A stretch of 64,000 nucleotides of DNA from Salminus brasiliensis (Eukaryota > Chordata > Actinopteri > Characiformes > Bryconidae), in contig NC_132900.1 in NCBI RefSeq assembly GCF_030463535.1, positions 30,217,721-30,281,720 of the forward strand. Direction: 5' to 3'. Each line of letters begins with the position of its first letter. Position 1 is the first letter of the stretch. Of the stretch, positions 32,757-44,025 are shown piece by piece. The notes under the pieces were generated by a model that saw only the letters and a program-made list of their open reading frames with translations, had not been told where the DNA came from and did no database searches. Both the position numbers and the translations under genes were made by a program.

Positions 32757-33268
32757 CACGGATCAGCCATAACATTAGTACCGGTGAAGGTCTATCAGTT
32801 CTATCAGGCTGGGTCAGAACAATTCCCAGACATCACCCAGATCTTGTGGAGTGTTTCTGGGATTCAGTGGTCAGAACCAACAGTTACATTTATGGCGACG
32901 TACAAGGTTACTCATAGTACAGAGTCGGGCCAATGCAGTGTTAGGAGTCTTGCCCAAGGACTCTTATTGGTCTAGTGCAGCATAGACATCGAACCCTGGT
33001 CTCCCACATGGTGAATTAGCTCACTAGAAGGTAGTGGTGTTAGCGGCGCCACATCAACCACTGCAACCATCAGCCATACCTGCCACAGGATCATGGGCAC
33101 CTAAAAGCCTCACTGATGCGATCCATGAAGGCCCACACCTTACAACTCTGCTGCTAAGGCCGGTGCTTGGTGCTGGATACCACAGGATGGTCAGGTCTGT
33201 TGTGGTGGCACAAGGAGGACCTACTCAATATTAAAAGGTGGTCTTAATGTTATGGCTGATCGGTGTAC
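32757..33268 (+). mobile_element. Tc1-type relic with both ends, interrupted by a SINE
   Basis: The left end is cggatcagccataacattag and the right end ttaatgttatggctgatcgg, inverse of each other. Interior family blocks (ggatcatgggcacctaaaa, ggataccacaggatggtcag, cctactcaatattaaaaggt) are present, but about 60% of a full element is deleted. Confidence 0.75.
32886..33033 (-). mobile_element. tRNA-derived SINE (family C) nested in the Tc1 relic
   Basis: On the - strand: tgagctaattcaccatgtgg, gagaccagggttcgatgtct (B box), ccaataagagtccttgggca and taaccttgtacgtcgcc. It is the same family as 52528-52755, with the 3' tail truncated. Confidence 0.7.
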
Positions 33269-33312
33269 TGTTCTGTTGGTAGGTTATGGATCACATTAAA
33301 TCAGTAGCTGAG

Positions 33313-33505
33313 GAGCTGCTTGGACTGGGTCCGAACATCTCCAAAACATCAGGCAGGTCTTGTGGGGTGGTCCCATCAGTGTGCAGTTACTTACAGTACC
33401 TAGCAGTACTTACAGGACTTCTTGAAGGATCTGCTGTTAACTGCGGTTAGTCTTGGTGCCAGATACCACAGGACACCTCCAGAGGTCCTACGGGTCCAGA
33501 ACATG
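33313..33505 (+). mobile_element. Tc1-type relic fragment
   Basis: ccgaacatctccaaaacatc, aggtcttgtggggtggtccc, ggtgccagataccacaggac and cctccagaggtcc are the same blocks as in the other relics, with a middle deletion. Confidence 0.6.
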
Positions 33506-34103
33506 TTCTGTTGCATCGGTATTGATCAGTCGTGACCCCGAGCTCGCAGTCGAACTCTTTCCACGTACTGAGGACTGAAATAGATCGGGAGTCATGTGCC
33601 TGCGTCCTCACAGGACAGGACAGTCCTTGCTGATCCAGGAGCAGCCAGGATGCTCGCTAACGGGGACAAGCGGACAATAGAACCGATTCCAGACCGACCT
33701 GCTCTGAGTCTGCCGTGGCCAGACCGACATCATTATAATGTCATCAGCACGGCTGCGTCCAGAGCGGGAGGGAAATGATTGATTAATATGAACTCCGCTG
33801 CATTTATTCTCAGACGCCAATCTGTCTCACACACAAAGGCCGGGAGACAGACCCCCGCCCCGCCGCCCGCCACCTGGCAGAGAAGACTATAGCATGTATT
33901 CAGACAACAGCGCAACCTGGACAAGTAAGGCCAGGCCGGAGTCATGGTGCAAATATAGACTCGGCCATTGTTGGCATTATTTACTGGGGCGCTTATGCAG
34001 GGCTGGCAGCAGGTTTGAGCATGTGTGTGCAGTTGCGTGTGCCAGACGACACAGCTAATCAACCACAGGGCATGTGATGAGTGTGTTTGAGTCCATATAA
34101 GAG

Positions 34104-34106
<3 letters not shown>

Positions 34107-34151
<45 letters not shown>
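34107..34151. repeat. (TA)n microsatellite
   Basis: TA run on the left border of MITE family 4; a second TA run (34606-34635) lies just past its right border. Confidence 0.92.
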
Positions 34152-34155
<4 letters not shown>

Positions 34156-34598
34156 CAGTCAAAAGTTTAGAGACACCTGGCTGAAAGTGTGCTGATCATC
34201 ACCTTGATCCCATTTGACCCAAACACTAGAGTGGCCAAAAATAAAAGAGGATGCTAGGGACAGTTCGGATGGAGGGGGTGGGGGTGGGGGTTCAAGTAGG
34301 CCTCAAGTTGTAGGCTGAACTGAAAGGAGGTGATTGGGTCATTATATACGCTATTAGGCTGTTGAGCGGTTTTGCGAAATGAGTAAGTGTGTGTGTAGGT
34401 GTAGGTATTTCCACCCTCACACACACACTGCCACGGTCCTACAAATTAGGCCTCATTGAACTTGTACTCACTACAATGGTTACCCATGTCCTCTTTTTTA
34501 AAAACAGTAATATGGTCACCCCAGCATTTGGATATTTTGAAGGTGGTAATCAGCACACGTTCAACCAGGGTGTCCAAACTTTTGATTGGTACTATATA
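34150..34598. mobile_element. MITE family 4 (AGTACCAGTCAAAAGTTT ends)
   Basis: The left end TAGTACCAGTCAAAAGTTTA and right end AAACTTTTGATTGGTACTAT are inverted repeats. About 450 bp, no ORF. A partial right end of the same kind is at 54470-54490 (gggtgtccaaacttttgcat). Confidence 0.75.
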
Positions 34599-34605
34599 TT
34601 GGTTG

Positions 34606-34637
<32 letters not shown>

Positions 34638-34915
34638 CATGGGGTCTTGAGACAATTAAGAGTTCTTCCAGGCACTGTCAGCACTCTGTTAATAGCGAGA
34701 GAAGGGGGGGGGGGGGGGGGTCCTTTACAGGGAGCTGGTCAAGTTGGATCTCAGTGGGCAGGAACTTGTGATAACAGAAGGACACATGCTTCAGGGACAG
34801 CGCTGGACTGTGTGTGCAGCAGGTGTGCTACCCGGACGGGGTAGTCATACTTATTTTGGTGCTGTTTTTGTGGGAAGCTTATAAATAGCACCTTATATAT
34901 GTATATATATATATA

Positions 34916-35006
34916 CACTATATGTCCAAATGTTTGTGGACACCCCTTCTAATGAGTGCATTTAGCTACTCTAACTTGCACCCATCGCTGGCACAATTGT
35001 GCAAAT

Positions 35007-35038
<32 letters not shown>

Positions 35039-35478
35039 CTAGTCCCTGTAGAGAGGTACTGCCAATAGAATAGAACTGTCTGGAGCAGATTAACATCATG
35101 ACCCTAGGTGTGGGCTAGTAGAGGGGTATAAAGCCCCCCAGCAGCATTGAGGAGCTGTGGAGCAGTAGAACTACTGTGTTCTCTGGAATGATGGTGGTGG
35201 AGCTCCATCCAGTCCTTCTGGGATGAGTTGTGGAGTTGTGTGGGATGATGAGGTGGGGTGGTGATCATCATCCAACATCCTGACCTCACTGACTAACTCA
35301 CTCTTGTCGCCTGAATGCAATCAAATCCTCACAGCAATGCTCCTCCTCCAAAATGTAGTATAAAGTCTTCTTCCCTGGACAGTAGAGACAGTTACTCCAA
35401 CACTTTTCTTTTAATGTCCTTCATTTTGGAAGAAACAATAAATGAGCAGGCGTCCCAATACTTTTGTCCGTTTAGTGC
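34916..35478 (+). mobile_element. MITE family 1, full length
   Basis: It runs from CACTATATGTCCAAATG to CAATACTTTTGTCCGTTTAG with every family block, plus an internal (CA)n at 35008-35037. Best reference copy in the window; flanked by TA on the left. Confidence 0.85.
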
Positions 35479-35827
35479 ATATGCACAAAACAAGTGCGTA
35501 ATCATGTCTGCCCCCTTCTGTGTGATGAAAAAAAAGAAAACCTGCCTGCCCCAACTGTTTCTCATGTCCAAGGGAATCAGAGTCGCCCCCTTGTGGCTGA
35601 GGAGTAAACTACATGCTTCAAAAATCCTCAAAAATCCTCAAAAATCTATTACTTTTAAATTGTAGCTGCATGTTTAAACTGTAATCAAGACTTGATCCGT
35701 TGTCTTCAGGGCTTTTGCTTCTCCAGAGACAAAAGGAAAACAGTGGTTCTTATATTTAATTAGGCCTTAATGGTACTTAAAATCTTTACACATAAAATTA
35801 GACTAAACAGTCACATGTGAAGCCCGT

Positions 35828-36106
35828 CACCGCCCTTTTTTCAAATGGCCGCTAGTGCAGCATCGCTAGGTAGCCAGCGAGCCCGGGAGGGGGTGGGGGG
35901 GGTGGGTTAAGCCCGGCTCCCCATCTCCAATACAACAGCTAACAGACGCCTGTGCTGACCAGCATCACACTAGGACTGATGTGGGGAGAAAGTGCCATCA
36001 ACCCGCCCCTGAAAGAGCAAGGCCAGCTGTGTAATTGTGCTCCCTCTGACTCCGGCTGCTGATGGCAAGCAGCATGCCCCGGGATTCGATCCAGCGACCC
36101 TCTGAT
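35828..36106 (-). mobile_element. tRNA-derived SINE (family A), antisense
   Basis: On the - strand it reads ggatcgaatcccggggcatgc, then ccatcagcagccggagtcag, gtgatgctggtcagcacagg and the tail. The head is at the right. Confidence 0.6.
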
Positions 36107-36539
36107 CTTTAAAAATGCACATTACAGTCAGACAGTAATGTAAGGAAAGTAGTTAATCAGTTAATTTAGTATAAACTTTTATTATCAAGTATTCACTGTA
36201 GATTAAACTCTGGGAAAGTTTAAAGGGAAAATCTGTGTTTATTTATTTATTTTATTTCTGTATAATTCAATTAAATTCATTTTTAGGATCTATTCAAATT
36301 TTAAACTCATTCAAACTCAATTCAAATGGTTCATAATAGAGAAGTTTACCAATACTGATTAATTTACAGTAGGTGTAAACAGAACCAGAGGTCGCCATGG
36401 CAACATACAAATGTATGTTGTATTTTATTTACCAGCCAAACCCACCATCCTATGAGATCCTAAGTGTGTCTTCTTGAGTTTTATGTGTGATGTTGACGAC
36501 AGTAAAATAAACATAAGCTGGGAAGAAAGGGACTATTTT

Positions 36540-36860
36540 GCTTCATAACGCCCTGCTTGTATCCCTCCACCATGTATGCAGTGGAAAAATACATTTTAGG
36601 CCATAAGATGATCTCAGAGCTAATGTATAGTATAATAGTGACCCAGGCATCAGACAGTGTACATATACTAAATTTGCATTTAGCATGTAGAAGCTTTTTG
36701 ATCTGTTCAAGACGACTTCAGACGTCTGGTTCCATTCACCACCACTGTAAACAAAAATGATTCGGTTCACTTATCTATAACGAATCATTTCACAGCTATC
36801 CGGACTGAATGACTTTGCTTACCTTACAAATGTTTATTTTTTCAGGTTTTTTAAAAGCTC
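36540..36860. repeat. Dispersed repeat shared with 43570-43760 and 45590-45850
   Basis: Shared words include cttcagacgtctggttcca, ttcaccaccactgt and the patch about a Kir-like atcatttcacagc. It is probably a MITE family; the ends are not defined. Confidence 0.4.
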
Positions 36861-37028
36861 ATTGAAGTTCCCCTTTAAGTGAAGCCTACATGCAGTCTGT
36901 ATATCATTTTTAATCCATACACAGCTTTAATATCTAATAACACACTCCTGTAGGACAGCTGTCCTGAACTCCAGGAGAGAGTGGACCTGCTGTAATGACA
37001 CACAGTCACCACTGAGTGGCAGCCAAGT

Positions 37029-37030
<2 letters not shown>

Positions 37031-37091
<61 letters not shown>

Positions 37092-37197
37092 ATCTATCCA
37101 TCTTCCCTTTCCTTCATTTTACACACACACACACACACACACACAGTCACACAAGAACACAGTTGTTTTATCTGTCCATCTTTGCTTGTCTCACACA

Positions 37198-37240
<43 letters not shown>
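37031..37240. repeat. Three (CA)n microsatellites
   Basis: CA runs at 37031-37086, 37121-37144 and 37201-37240 with tttatctatccatctt-like spacers, suggesting duplication of a CA-plus-spacer unit. Confidence 0.92.
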
Positions 37241-37241
<1 letters not shown>

Positions 37242-37577
37242 CACGCTGAACCCAGAGCACTCTGCCTGGCCTGTGCTGCTTCATCTGCTGATTGGCTGAG
37301 AGAGGGTCAAAATCCCTCATAATTAAAATTTCATCCTGAGCGCAGCGGCCTTTAAATCAGGCCTGGCCTCCTGGGGAGTGTGTGTGTGTGTGTGTGTTTT
37401 GGGGGGGTGGAGGAGTGTGAGGGGTGTTCATCTGTTTTGGGGAGGGAGGGAGGGCGGCTGGACAGTGAAGTAGCAGTGAGTGTTTAAGAAGAGAAGATGT
37501 GCTGAGCAGAACATCCAAATCATCAGGACGAGTTACATTCGCCAGCAGCAGGGAAAGAGAGAGAGAGACCCCCTACC

Positions 37578-37742
37578 CCCCGGAGGTGTCCTGCAGTGTC
37601 TGGCACCATGACGTTCCAGCAGATCCTGTGGGTTGAGAAGTGGAGCCACTGCAGATCGGACATGATGTTCCTTCGCATCCCACAGATGATTGATCAGATT
37701 AAGATCTGAGGAATCCGGAGGCCAGGGCAACACCTCGAACTC
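37578..37742 (-). mobile_element. Tc1-type relic, 3' part, antisense
   Basis: The - strand reads agatcttaatctgatcaatc, tgtgggatgcgaaggaacat, ctgcagtggctccacttctc, gcaggatctg-like and ggtgccagacactgcaggac, the end of the transposase frame in this family. It is decayed. Confidence 0.6.
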
Positions 37743-37885
37743 TTCGCAGATGAGAAGATGAGAAGAAGAAGGCCACTAACATCACTTCCAATGAAATGTG
37801 GGGGTGGGGGGGTGTACCTGGTCCTCGACAATGTTTAGGTTGGTGGAAGGTGTCGGACTGACCTCTTTGTGAATGCCGGAACCCA

Positions 37886-38256
37886 GCAGAACACACGGCT
37901 TGTCTAGTCCCTGCACTGCCAATTGAATAAGACTCATGCCTTAATGCCAGCCGTGGGCTAGTAGAGGGGCGTAAAGCCCCCCAGCATTGAGCTGTGGAGC
38001 AGTGGAACTCCAGTGTTCTCTGGAATGATGGCTAAGATAGGGTGGTGATCATTAACACTCTCAGCTCTCATCGCTGATGGCAATCAAATCCTCACAGCAA
38101 TGTTCCTCCTCCAAAATCTAGTAGAAAGCCTTCCTCCCTGGACGGTAGAGACAGTTACTCCAACAAAAGCAGGATCGGCTCTTTTTAATGTCGTTAATTG
38201 CAGAAGAAACATTGAAAAAAAAACAGCCGTCCCAATACTTTTGTCCCTATAGTGTA
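37886..38256 (+). mobile_element. MITE family 1, left end missing
   Basis: acacacggcttgtctagtcc, ggggcgtaaagccccccagc, gcaatcaaatcctcacagca and the right end CAATACTTTTGTCCCTATAG. Confidence 0.75.
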
Positions 38257-38997
38257 TGCATGTATGTCTCTCCTACCCCACCCTTAATGAACACAGGCAC
38301 ACAGGAACTGAACACTTCCTCATACATCGCAGCGGCGGACTCATCCATGAAGCGGCGCTTCTCGGCCCGGCACCGGGCAGCCTCCAGTGATCAATACTAC
38401 GCCCTTCCCTCCTCAGCTCACGCCACGCCGAGCTGCCAGTCTGTCCCCACAAACCATATAGAGCAGAAAGGCATGATGGAGAGGAGGGGGAGAGATGGGA
38501 AATGCAGTAAAAGCCTACAGATCATCGCTAATGCTAGTTCCAGTTAGCATCTCTATGCTATTCAAAGGTGTGAAAAGTACTGACACTCATTGCACAGGTA
38601 GAAGTGAGTGGAGATACGAGGGTTTATAACACTTCTATAGAAGCTGAAGTATCAACTGAAGCTTTTTACTCCAGTAAAAGTGTAACTAGTACTGGTTTCA
38701 GAACGACTTCAAGCAGAAAAGTAAAAGTAATGGAAGGAAAACAAAGGCCGAAAGCTTAGGCCGCGCCACAGGGGTCTATAGTGCACTACCCCCCCCTCCC
38801 CAAAACCCATTTCTCTAAAAGTCATAATGAGGAGAATGATCTATTAAAATGTTGATGTTAAAAATGTTGGGCTGCACTAGGCTCCTGTTTCAGCTGCAGA
38901 TCTGCCCATTGAAAATGAAGCATTTCAGTAATATCAGCTCTATTAAAGGAGCGTCTCTGTGCTCTACTGAGCATCAACATGAGCTTTTGGAAGGTGC

Positions 38998-39024
38998 AGA
39001 GAGAGAGAGAGAGAGAGAGAGAGA
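38998..39024. repeat. (GA)n microsatellite
   Basis: GA run of about 27 bases in the intergenic region. Confidence 0.9.
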
Positions 39025-39537
39025 CATCAGCTGTCTGTTTGAGATTACAAGGAGGGTGTACATATTTAAGGAGCAGTTCAGTAAGAGAAGAGCTAACCTG
39101 GCTAATGCTAACTGCTCAACGAGACGTTGGATCAGACTTGCGGTTGCGAAACCGTCCTCATCTGATCTCCGACCAGGCATGACATTTAAGAACCTGTTCC
39201 TTTTTTCAGCTGCAACCGGATCGAGAGGTTTAAAGGTGTGGCCAAGCGCAAACAGCGTTAGCATGACACACAGTACCACAGTGTCAAAGAGGGCATCTGC
39301 AACATCGCCAGCAGCCCCGGATTCCCGGATTGCGTCTGTCGGCCAAGACATGGTTGAAATCTGATTTGTGCTTCTTTTGGTTTACAATGGGACATGCTAG
39401 GCTAATGATGCTAAAATACACTGGATTTAGACTGTCACCAATTTCATCTCATCAGCCCTTTATTTTTTAGCTCAACCACCCCTTTTCCTCAGAATGCACT
39501 GAAGTACACAGCTGTGTACACAGCAATGGGGGCAACT

Positions 39538-39599
39538 TACGGCAGCTGAGCCCACACATTTATTAGAAGGGGTGTCCACAAACTTTTGGACATGTAGTG
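39538..39599 (-). mobile_element. MITE family 1, left-end fragment, antisense
   Basis: ttattagaaggggtgtccac and aaacttttggacatgtagtg form the reversed left end. Confidence 0.6.
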
Positions 39600-40025
39600 G
39601 ACCATCGTCCAGATGAATCGTCGATGTTGCCTTTTTTATTTTTTTTGGATGTTTACAAGTCTTCGATCCCACAGACAAAGATTTCAAAACCCAGCTTAAG
39701 TGGGCCATTTGTCCGGCAGCCGGCCCGGTCAGAGCCGAAGCCTTCACCGAAGCCTTCCCGGGCTCCCCCACCATTCCCCTGCACTTTACTCATCTCTCCT
39801 ATTGATTTTTCCCCTTTGCTTTTCTTCTCCCCTCCTTTTCCTCCTCCTCCTTCTCCTCCTCCTCCTGTCTGGAGGGATAAAACGTCTCAATTCTTTCTGG
39901 TCAAGCTCCAAAGAATGGGAGAGAGAAAGAGAAAAAAATAGGGGGGGGGGGCAGTGGGGAGACGAGCGGGGGGTTGGTCGGTGAGAACGACGTGATTAGT
40001 GAGGACTCCGGTCCCGGCTCACCCC

Positions 40026-40092
40026 TGACCTTGACCTTGAGCCCCGGCGTGACCTGGGAGGTCAGAGGCTGTGTGAACATGTCAGAGGGTCA
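40026..40092. promoter_or_regulatory. Cluster of nuclear-receptor half-sites (candidate)
   Basis: On the - strand, 40040-40026 reads TCAAGGTCAAGGTCA, two overlapping extended half-sites. AGGTC words follow at 40051-40055 (-), 40059-40064 (+), and GGGTCA at 40087-40092 (+). It lies in a GC-rich patch between myl10 and cux1. Function is inferred only from the motif. Confidence 0.3.
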
Positions 40093-40576
40093 GTTCGCTG
40101 CGGCTGGGTGAGGAGGAGGCTTGCGCTAGCCGAAGCACATGGCCTGGGTGAGGGGCTCGGGCCGGCGCCCCGGTCTGTCGGGCCTCAGCGAGCTGAACTC
40201 TATGTGGAAGGACTGCGCCTGTGTAACCTGCGGCCTCCGGGCTGCGTTACAGAACTCTGCGGGTTGGCTTCGGTTTCAAACCGCCCTCGGGTGCGATCAC
40301 ACGGAAATTGGGTAAAGGTCAGAGAGAATTATGTTGGAGACGTAGGTAAGGCTCGCTTCTGTAGTTTTCTCAAAGTCTCACGTCAAAGCAAGTCTAGACA
40401 AGACCAGAGTTCAGAGGGAATCTATAAATCTACTCATTTATAATAATAATTATTAGTAGTAGTATTATTATTATAAAGGACGCTGCAGTTGCTTTGGTAT
40501 TCACGTGTAGTGTGTCCCAGTTCAGGGGCTGCATCCTTCTGCATCCATCCTATTTAATTTTATTATTTTATTTTAT

Positions 40577-40608
40577 TATATAAATTATTATTATTATTAT
40601 TATTATTA
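40577..40608. repeat. (ATT)n microsatellite
   Basis: ATT/TTA trinucleotide run next to other AT-rich simple sequence (40440-40475). Confidence 0.85.
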
Positions 40609-41250
40609 ATATGTTGTGATGGTGGAGTGTATTAGAGGTTGTCTCCGAAGCTGTGCCCCATTCACTGTTTCCCCTCCATGCAAAACTCCCAATCCTTGTA
40701 TAGAGTAGCACTATTATGTAGGGGGGCCATATTTTGTGTGGGGACACAACACAAGCGTTGTGGCTAAGGGGCTTCAAGTAGGCCTCAGCTGTAGGACCGC
40801 TGCAGTGTGTCTGAATTCAGTCAGACAGTTGAATGTCTCTAAAGTCATGTGCGACTATGTTTAACCCCTTAAACAGCCCATGGACCACCGACAGGCCCAA
40901 AGTGTTAGTACACACTTCTATTGCTAAAGAATGGCCCCGTCAGTTCGTACAGACATCCCTGTAGTTACTGAGTAATACAGCTTAGTGTGTGATCAGGCTT
41001 GCTGTGTTTAAGGGGTTAACCCACAAATGTAGTCACATAGCAAAACTAAAAATTGCCTTAATTGCTTATATGGCCAATATAATTTTCTTTTATCGTCACA
41101 AATAAAAATATGATCAAATAAATAAAAATATAAAAAAGGTATTTTTCCTTTACATTACATTATTTTTTTATGCCAGTTACAAAAAATATTAACAAATACA
41201 TATATAAATAAAATAAAATAAAATCTCATAGAAGCCATCACCCCCCCCCC

Positions 41251-41277
41251 CACACACACACACACACACACACACAC
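41251..41277. repeat. (CA)n microsatellite
   Basis: Poly-C followed by a CA run, directly before a Tc1 relic. Confidence 0.9.
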
Positions 41278-41455
41278 TATGGCGTCCCTGTGTGCACCAT
41301 TTACCCTGGGGGATGTGCTGGAACAACAAGGCCAGTCCACTTTGCAACTAACAGGATCTTCTGGAACGTCTTGGTGCCACAGAGAACCTTCAGAGGTCTT
41401 CGTAGGCCTTGGCAGGTCAGAAGTGTTGTGGCAGGACCAACACACTGGGCCACTG
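41278..41455 (+). mobile_element. Tc1-type relic, 3' part
   Basis: gggggatgtgctggaacaac, tttgcaactaacaggatctt, cgtcttggtgccacagag and ccttcagaggtcttcgtagg follow the 3' end of the family's transposase gene. Frames are broken. Confidence 0.65.
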
Positions 41456-42554
41456 GTGTATGCGTTTGGGGGTAGGGATCTCTTGTAGCCTCTGTTTACT
41501 GATCACATTGGCTTAATATGAGCTACCGCCCAGCCGCCTGCCGACGATATCCAACGTCCAGCAGTCAGAAGCCAATGAAGCCCATTAAGGCCTCCTGTGA
41601 ACTCCTGTGGCCTCCTGGTTCAGCCCAGTTCTGACGCTACGTCCTCTAGATGCTGTACGTTCGCCGGCAGATTCTCTATATGGGGTTGAATCAGCGTTTA
41701 TCTCTAGTGTGGAATGAGGGGGAGCTCCGAGTTCTGGAGGAAAGATCAAAGGGCTGCAGATTTATGGAATGGATAAGGCGGCGGGTGGGGGTGGTGTGCG
41801 TCTGCCTGGAGAGCGAGACGGCCTGCTCGTCACCAGCAGCCTGCAGTAAATGTCAACAACCCGGTCAGACAAGATAGATCTGCTTCTTTTATTCCTCCGT
41901 TCCCGTTCTCACAGGGCATGCTTTCATTCTCCACCGCCGTGGAGGACGCTCCAGTCCTTTCAGATGGAGGAGTGTGTGTGTGTGTGTGTGAAAATCAGTG
42001 AAAAGTTCTTTGAAGTGCTTCACTGCATCCTGAGTGCGGCCAGTGTTGTGCATAGGCCTTGATATCATTGGGAGTTTTGGGCCAAAGTAGGGATAGTTAT
42101 CAACAGCAAAAATTCAATTTCTGTTCAAAATAAAGCACAAAAGACATAAAACAAACCCTAAAATCTGTGTAAGCACATCCCTGCCACATTGAGGACAAAA
42201 TAATTTCATAAATTCATTTTTTAAACTAATTAATTTGACATTTAATATGACATAAGCCATTAAATAAGCCATTGTTTCTATATATTCAGTCAAAATCTCA
42301 ATAATATACCATGATTTCCATGTATTCAGACAAATAAAAGTTAAAGATTAAAGAAAAATAAGCAATCATATGGATATATTTTGTGAAATGATATAGCAGC
42401 TAAAATCTATTATTTCAATATTATTTCAATATCTTCAGTCAAAATCCTAAGAAAAGCACTGGAACCTAAAAAACACTGGATAAAGTCAAAACACAAGTTA
42501 TATAGCAGCAGTGAGTAAAGGTATATTCTAAAAAATAATAGAGGCAGAATTTCA

Positions 42555-42625
42555 TGAAGAGAACACCTTTCCAACTGTTAAGCATGGGGGCGGATCAGTC
42601 ATGCTGTGGGTTTGTGTTGCAGCAT
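42555..42625 (+). mobile_element. Tc1-type transposase fragment (KHGGGS region)
   Basis: The sequence encodes VKHGGGSVMLWVCVAA-like residues, the block around the second catalytic Asp region of Tc1 transposases. Only about 70 bases survive. Confidence 0.6.
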
Positions 42626-43124
42626 TAGCATTAGCGTTAGCCTCCACCCGGTTCTGAACGGGTTCTTCAGGTCTGGTTTATAAACAGAGCAAGGCGAGCG
42701 AGCGGTTCTCCAGTTCTCCCGCCGGTCCAAAAACTCCTTTAACTAACTCCAACTCCTTTATTTACCTCCTGAGAGCGTCCGCACTGCTGCTGCAGCCGGC
42801 TGGGGATAGCATCCGTTAATGCCGCCCTGAGGACACTAGATGGCGCTCTGAACACCGCGGTTAAAACAAAGACTCGGAGCAGGATTGGGATTAAAGTAGC
42901 CAGTACCCGATCCATTAGAATAAGCCTGGATCGCTTAGTCTGGGGGCGTAAAGGGGTGGGTTCTAACCTGTATGTGGGAATTAGCCAGGCTTCAGTAAGT
43001 GTACTGACTCCTGCATGTATGGCTCTTGTGTTTCTTGTATTCTAATGTTAGATGGTTAGATAAGCAGTGTGTGTAGTACTGTGTGTACCTGTGTGTGTGT
43101 TTCTGTAGGTGTGTATCTGATGCA

Positions 43125-43207
43125 TCAGCAGAGCGAGGCCACCCAGTAGCGCCGCACGTCCAGGCCGTCAGTGGCTTGATGCTGTTGACGCTGAGGATTG
43201 AGCTGTT
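43125..43207 (-). other. Possible orphan terminal exon (low confidence)
   Basis: On the - strand an acceptor-like tgtgttcctgtcag is followed by an 83-base open stretch ending in TGA, encoding QLNPQRQQHQATDGLDVRR and YWVASLC. I do not recognise a protein. It could be chance; it lies between two CA-rich stretches. Confidence 0.15.
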
Positions 43208-43794
43208 CTGACAGGAACACACACACACATACACACACTCGCAGTTAAGATCTGGACAACATGCAAATAGAAGTGTGTCTGTGGAGATAACGCTGGCAGG
43301 CTTTTGGCTCATACTTGTTTTTCTGGTACCATTCAGAGGTCCTCCCTTCCACAGAACGAGCTCAGGAGCACAGGCAGACAATTAGAGTTAATGACAGTAA
43401 TTATGCCAGTAAGTACATTATTACTGATCCTCTACTATTTGTTGTCCTTCACAGGCATTCTGGTGTCAGTCAAAACAACAAAACAGCAGCAGGAGAAAGG
43501 GCCGCCTGTCCCTGACCTTATCAAACTTACCGTCTGGCTCCTTCACTCCTTTAAAGGGCAACTTCACCTTCTTTTCAGACTCGCTGCGAAATACGGCCGT
43601 CAAGACGTAAACAAAGCCACGCAGAAACATTTGGTGTGAAATGGTTCATTGAGGAGAAATTCGTTAACTCAGATTTCAGATTACAGTGGTGGTGAATGGA
43701 ACCGGGCGACGGTCCCCCGAGACCGCAACGCGAAATACATTCATTTTATTTACTATCCGAACCCACCAGTGATCCTACACGTGTCTTCAGAGCT

Positions 43795-44025
43795 CGTCTA
43801 GTCCTTGTAGAGAAGTCGGACTCTTGGGAGTGGATAAACATCATGAACCTATTGGCACCATGCCCAATTAAATGATGGTGGTGCTCCATTCAGTACCTTT
43901 GGGATGAGTCAGGGAGTTGGGGTGGGGTGGGTGGTGGTGATTATCCAACATCATGATCTCACTAACAATGCTCTTGTCTCTGAATGCAATCAAATCCTCA
44001 CAGCAGCGCTTTATCAAATCTAAGC
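43795..44025 (+). mobile_element. MITE family 1, internal fragment
   Basis: tctagtccttgtagagaagt, ggataaacatcatgaaccta, acctttgggatgagtcag and gaatgcaatcaaatcctcac occur in order; both termini are absent. Confidence 0.6.

Noticed and set aside
39597..39984. Pro/Ser-rich ORFs of 94-114 codons
   Set aside because: C/T-rich simple sequence (cctcctcctcc) accounts for the frame and composition.
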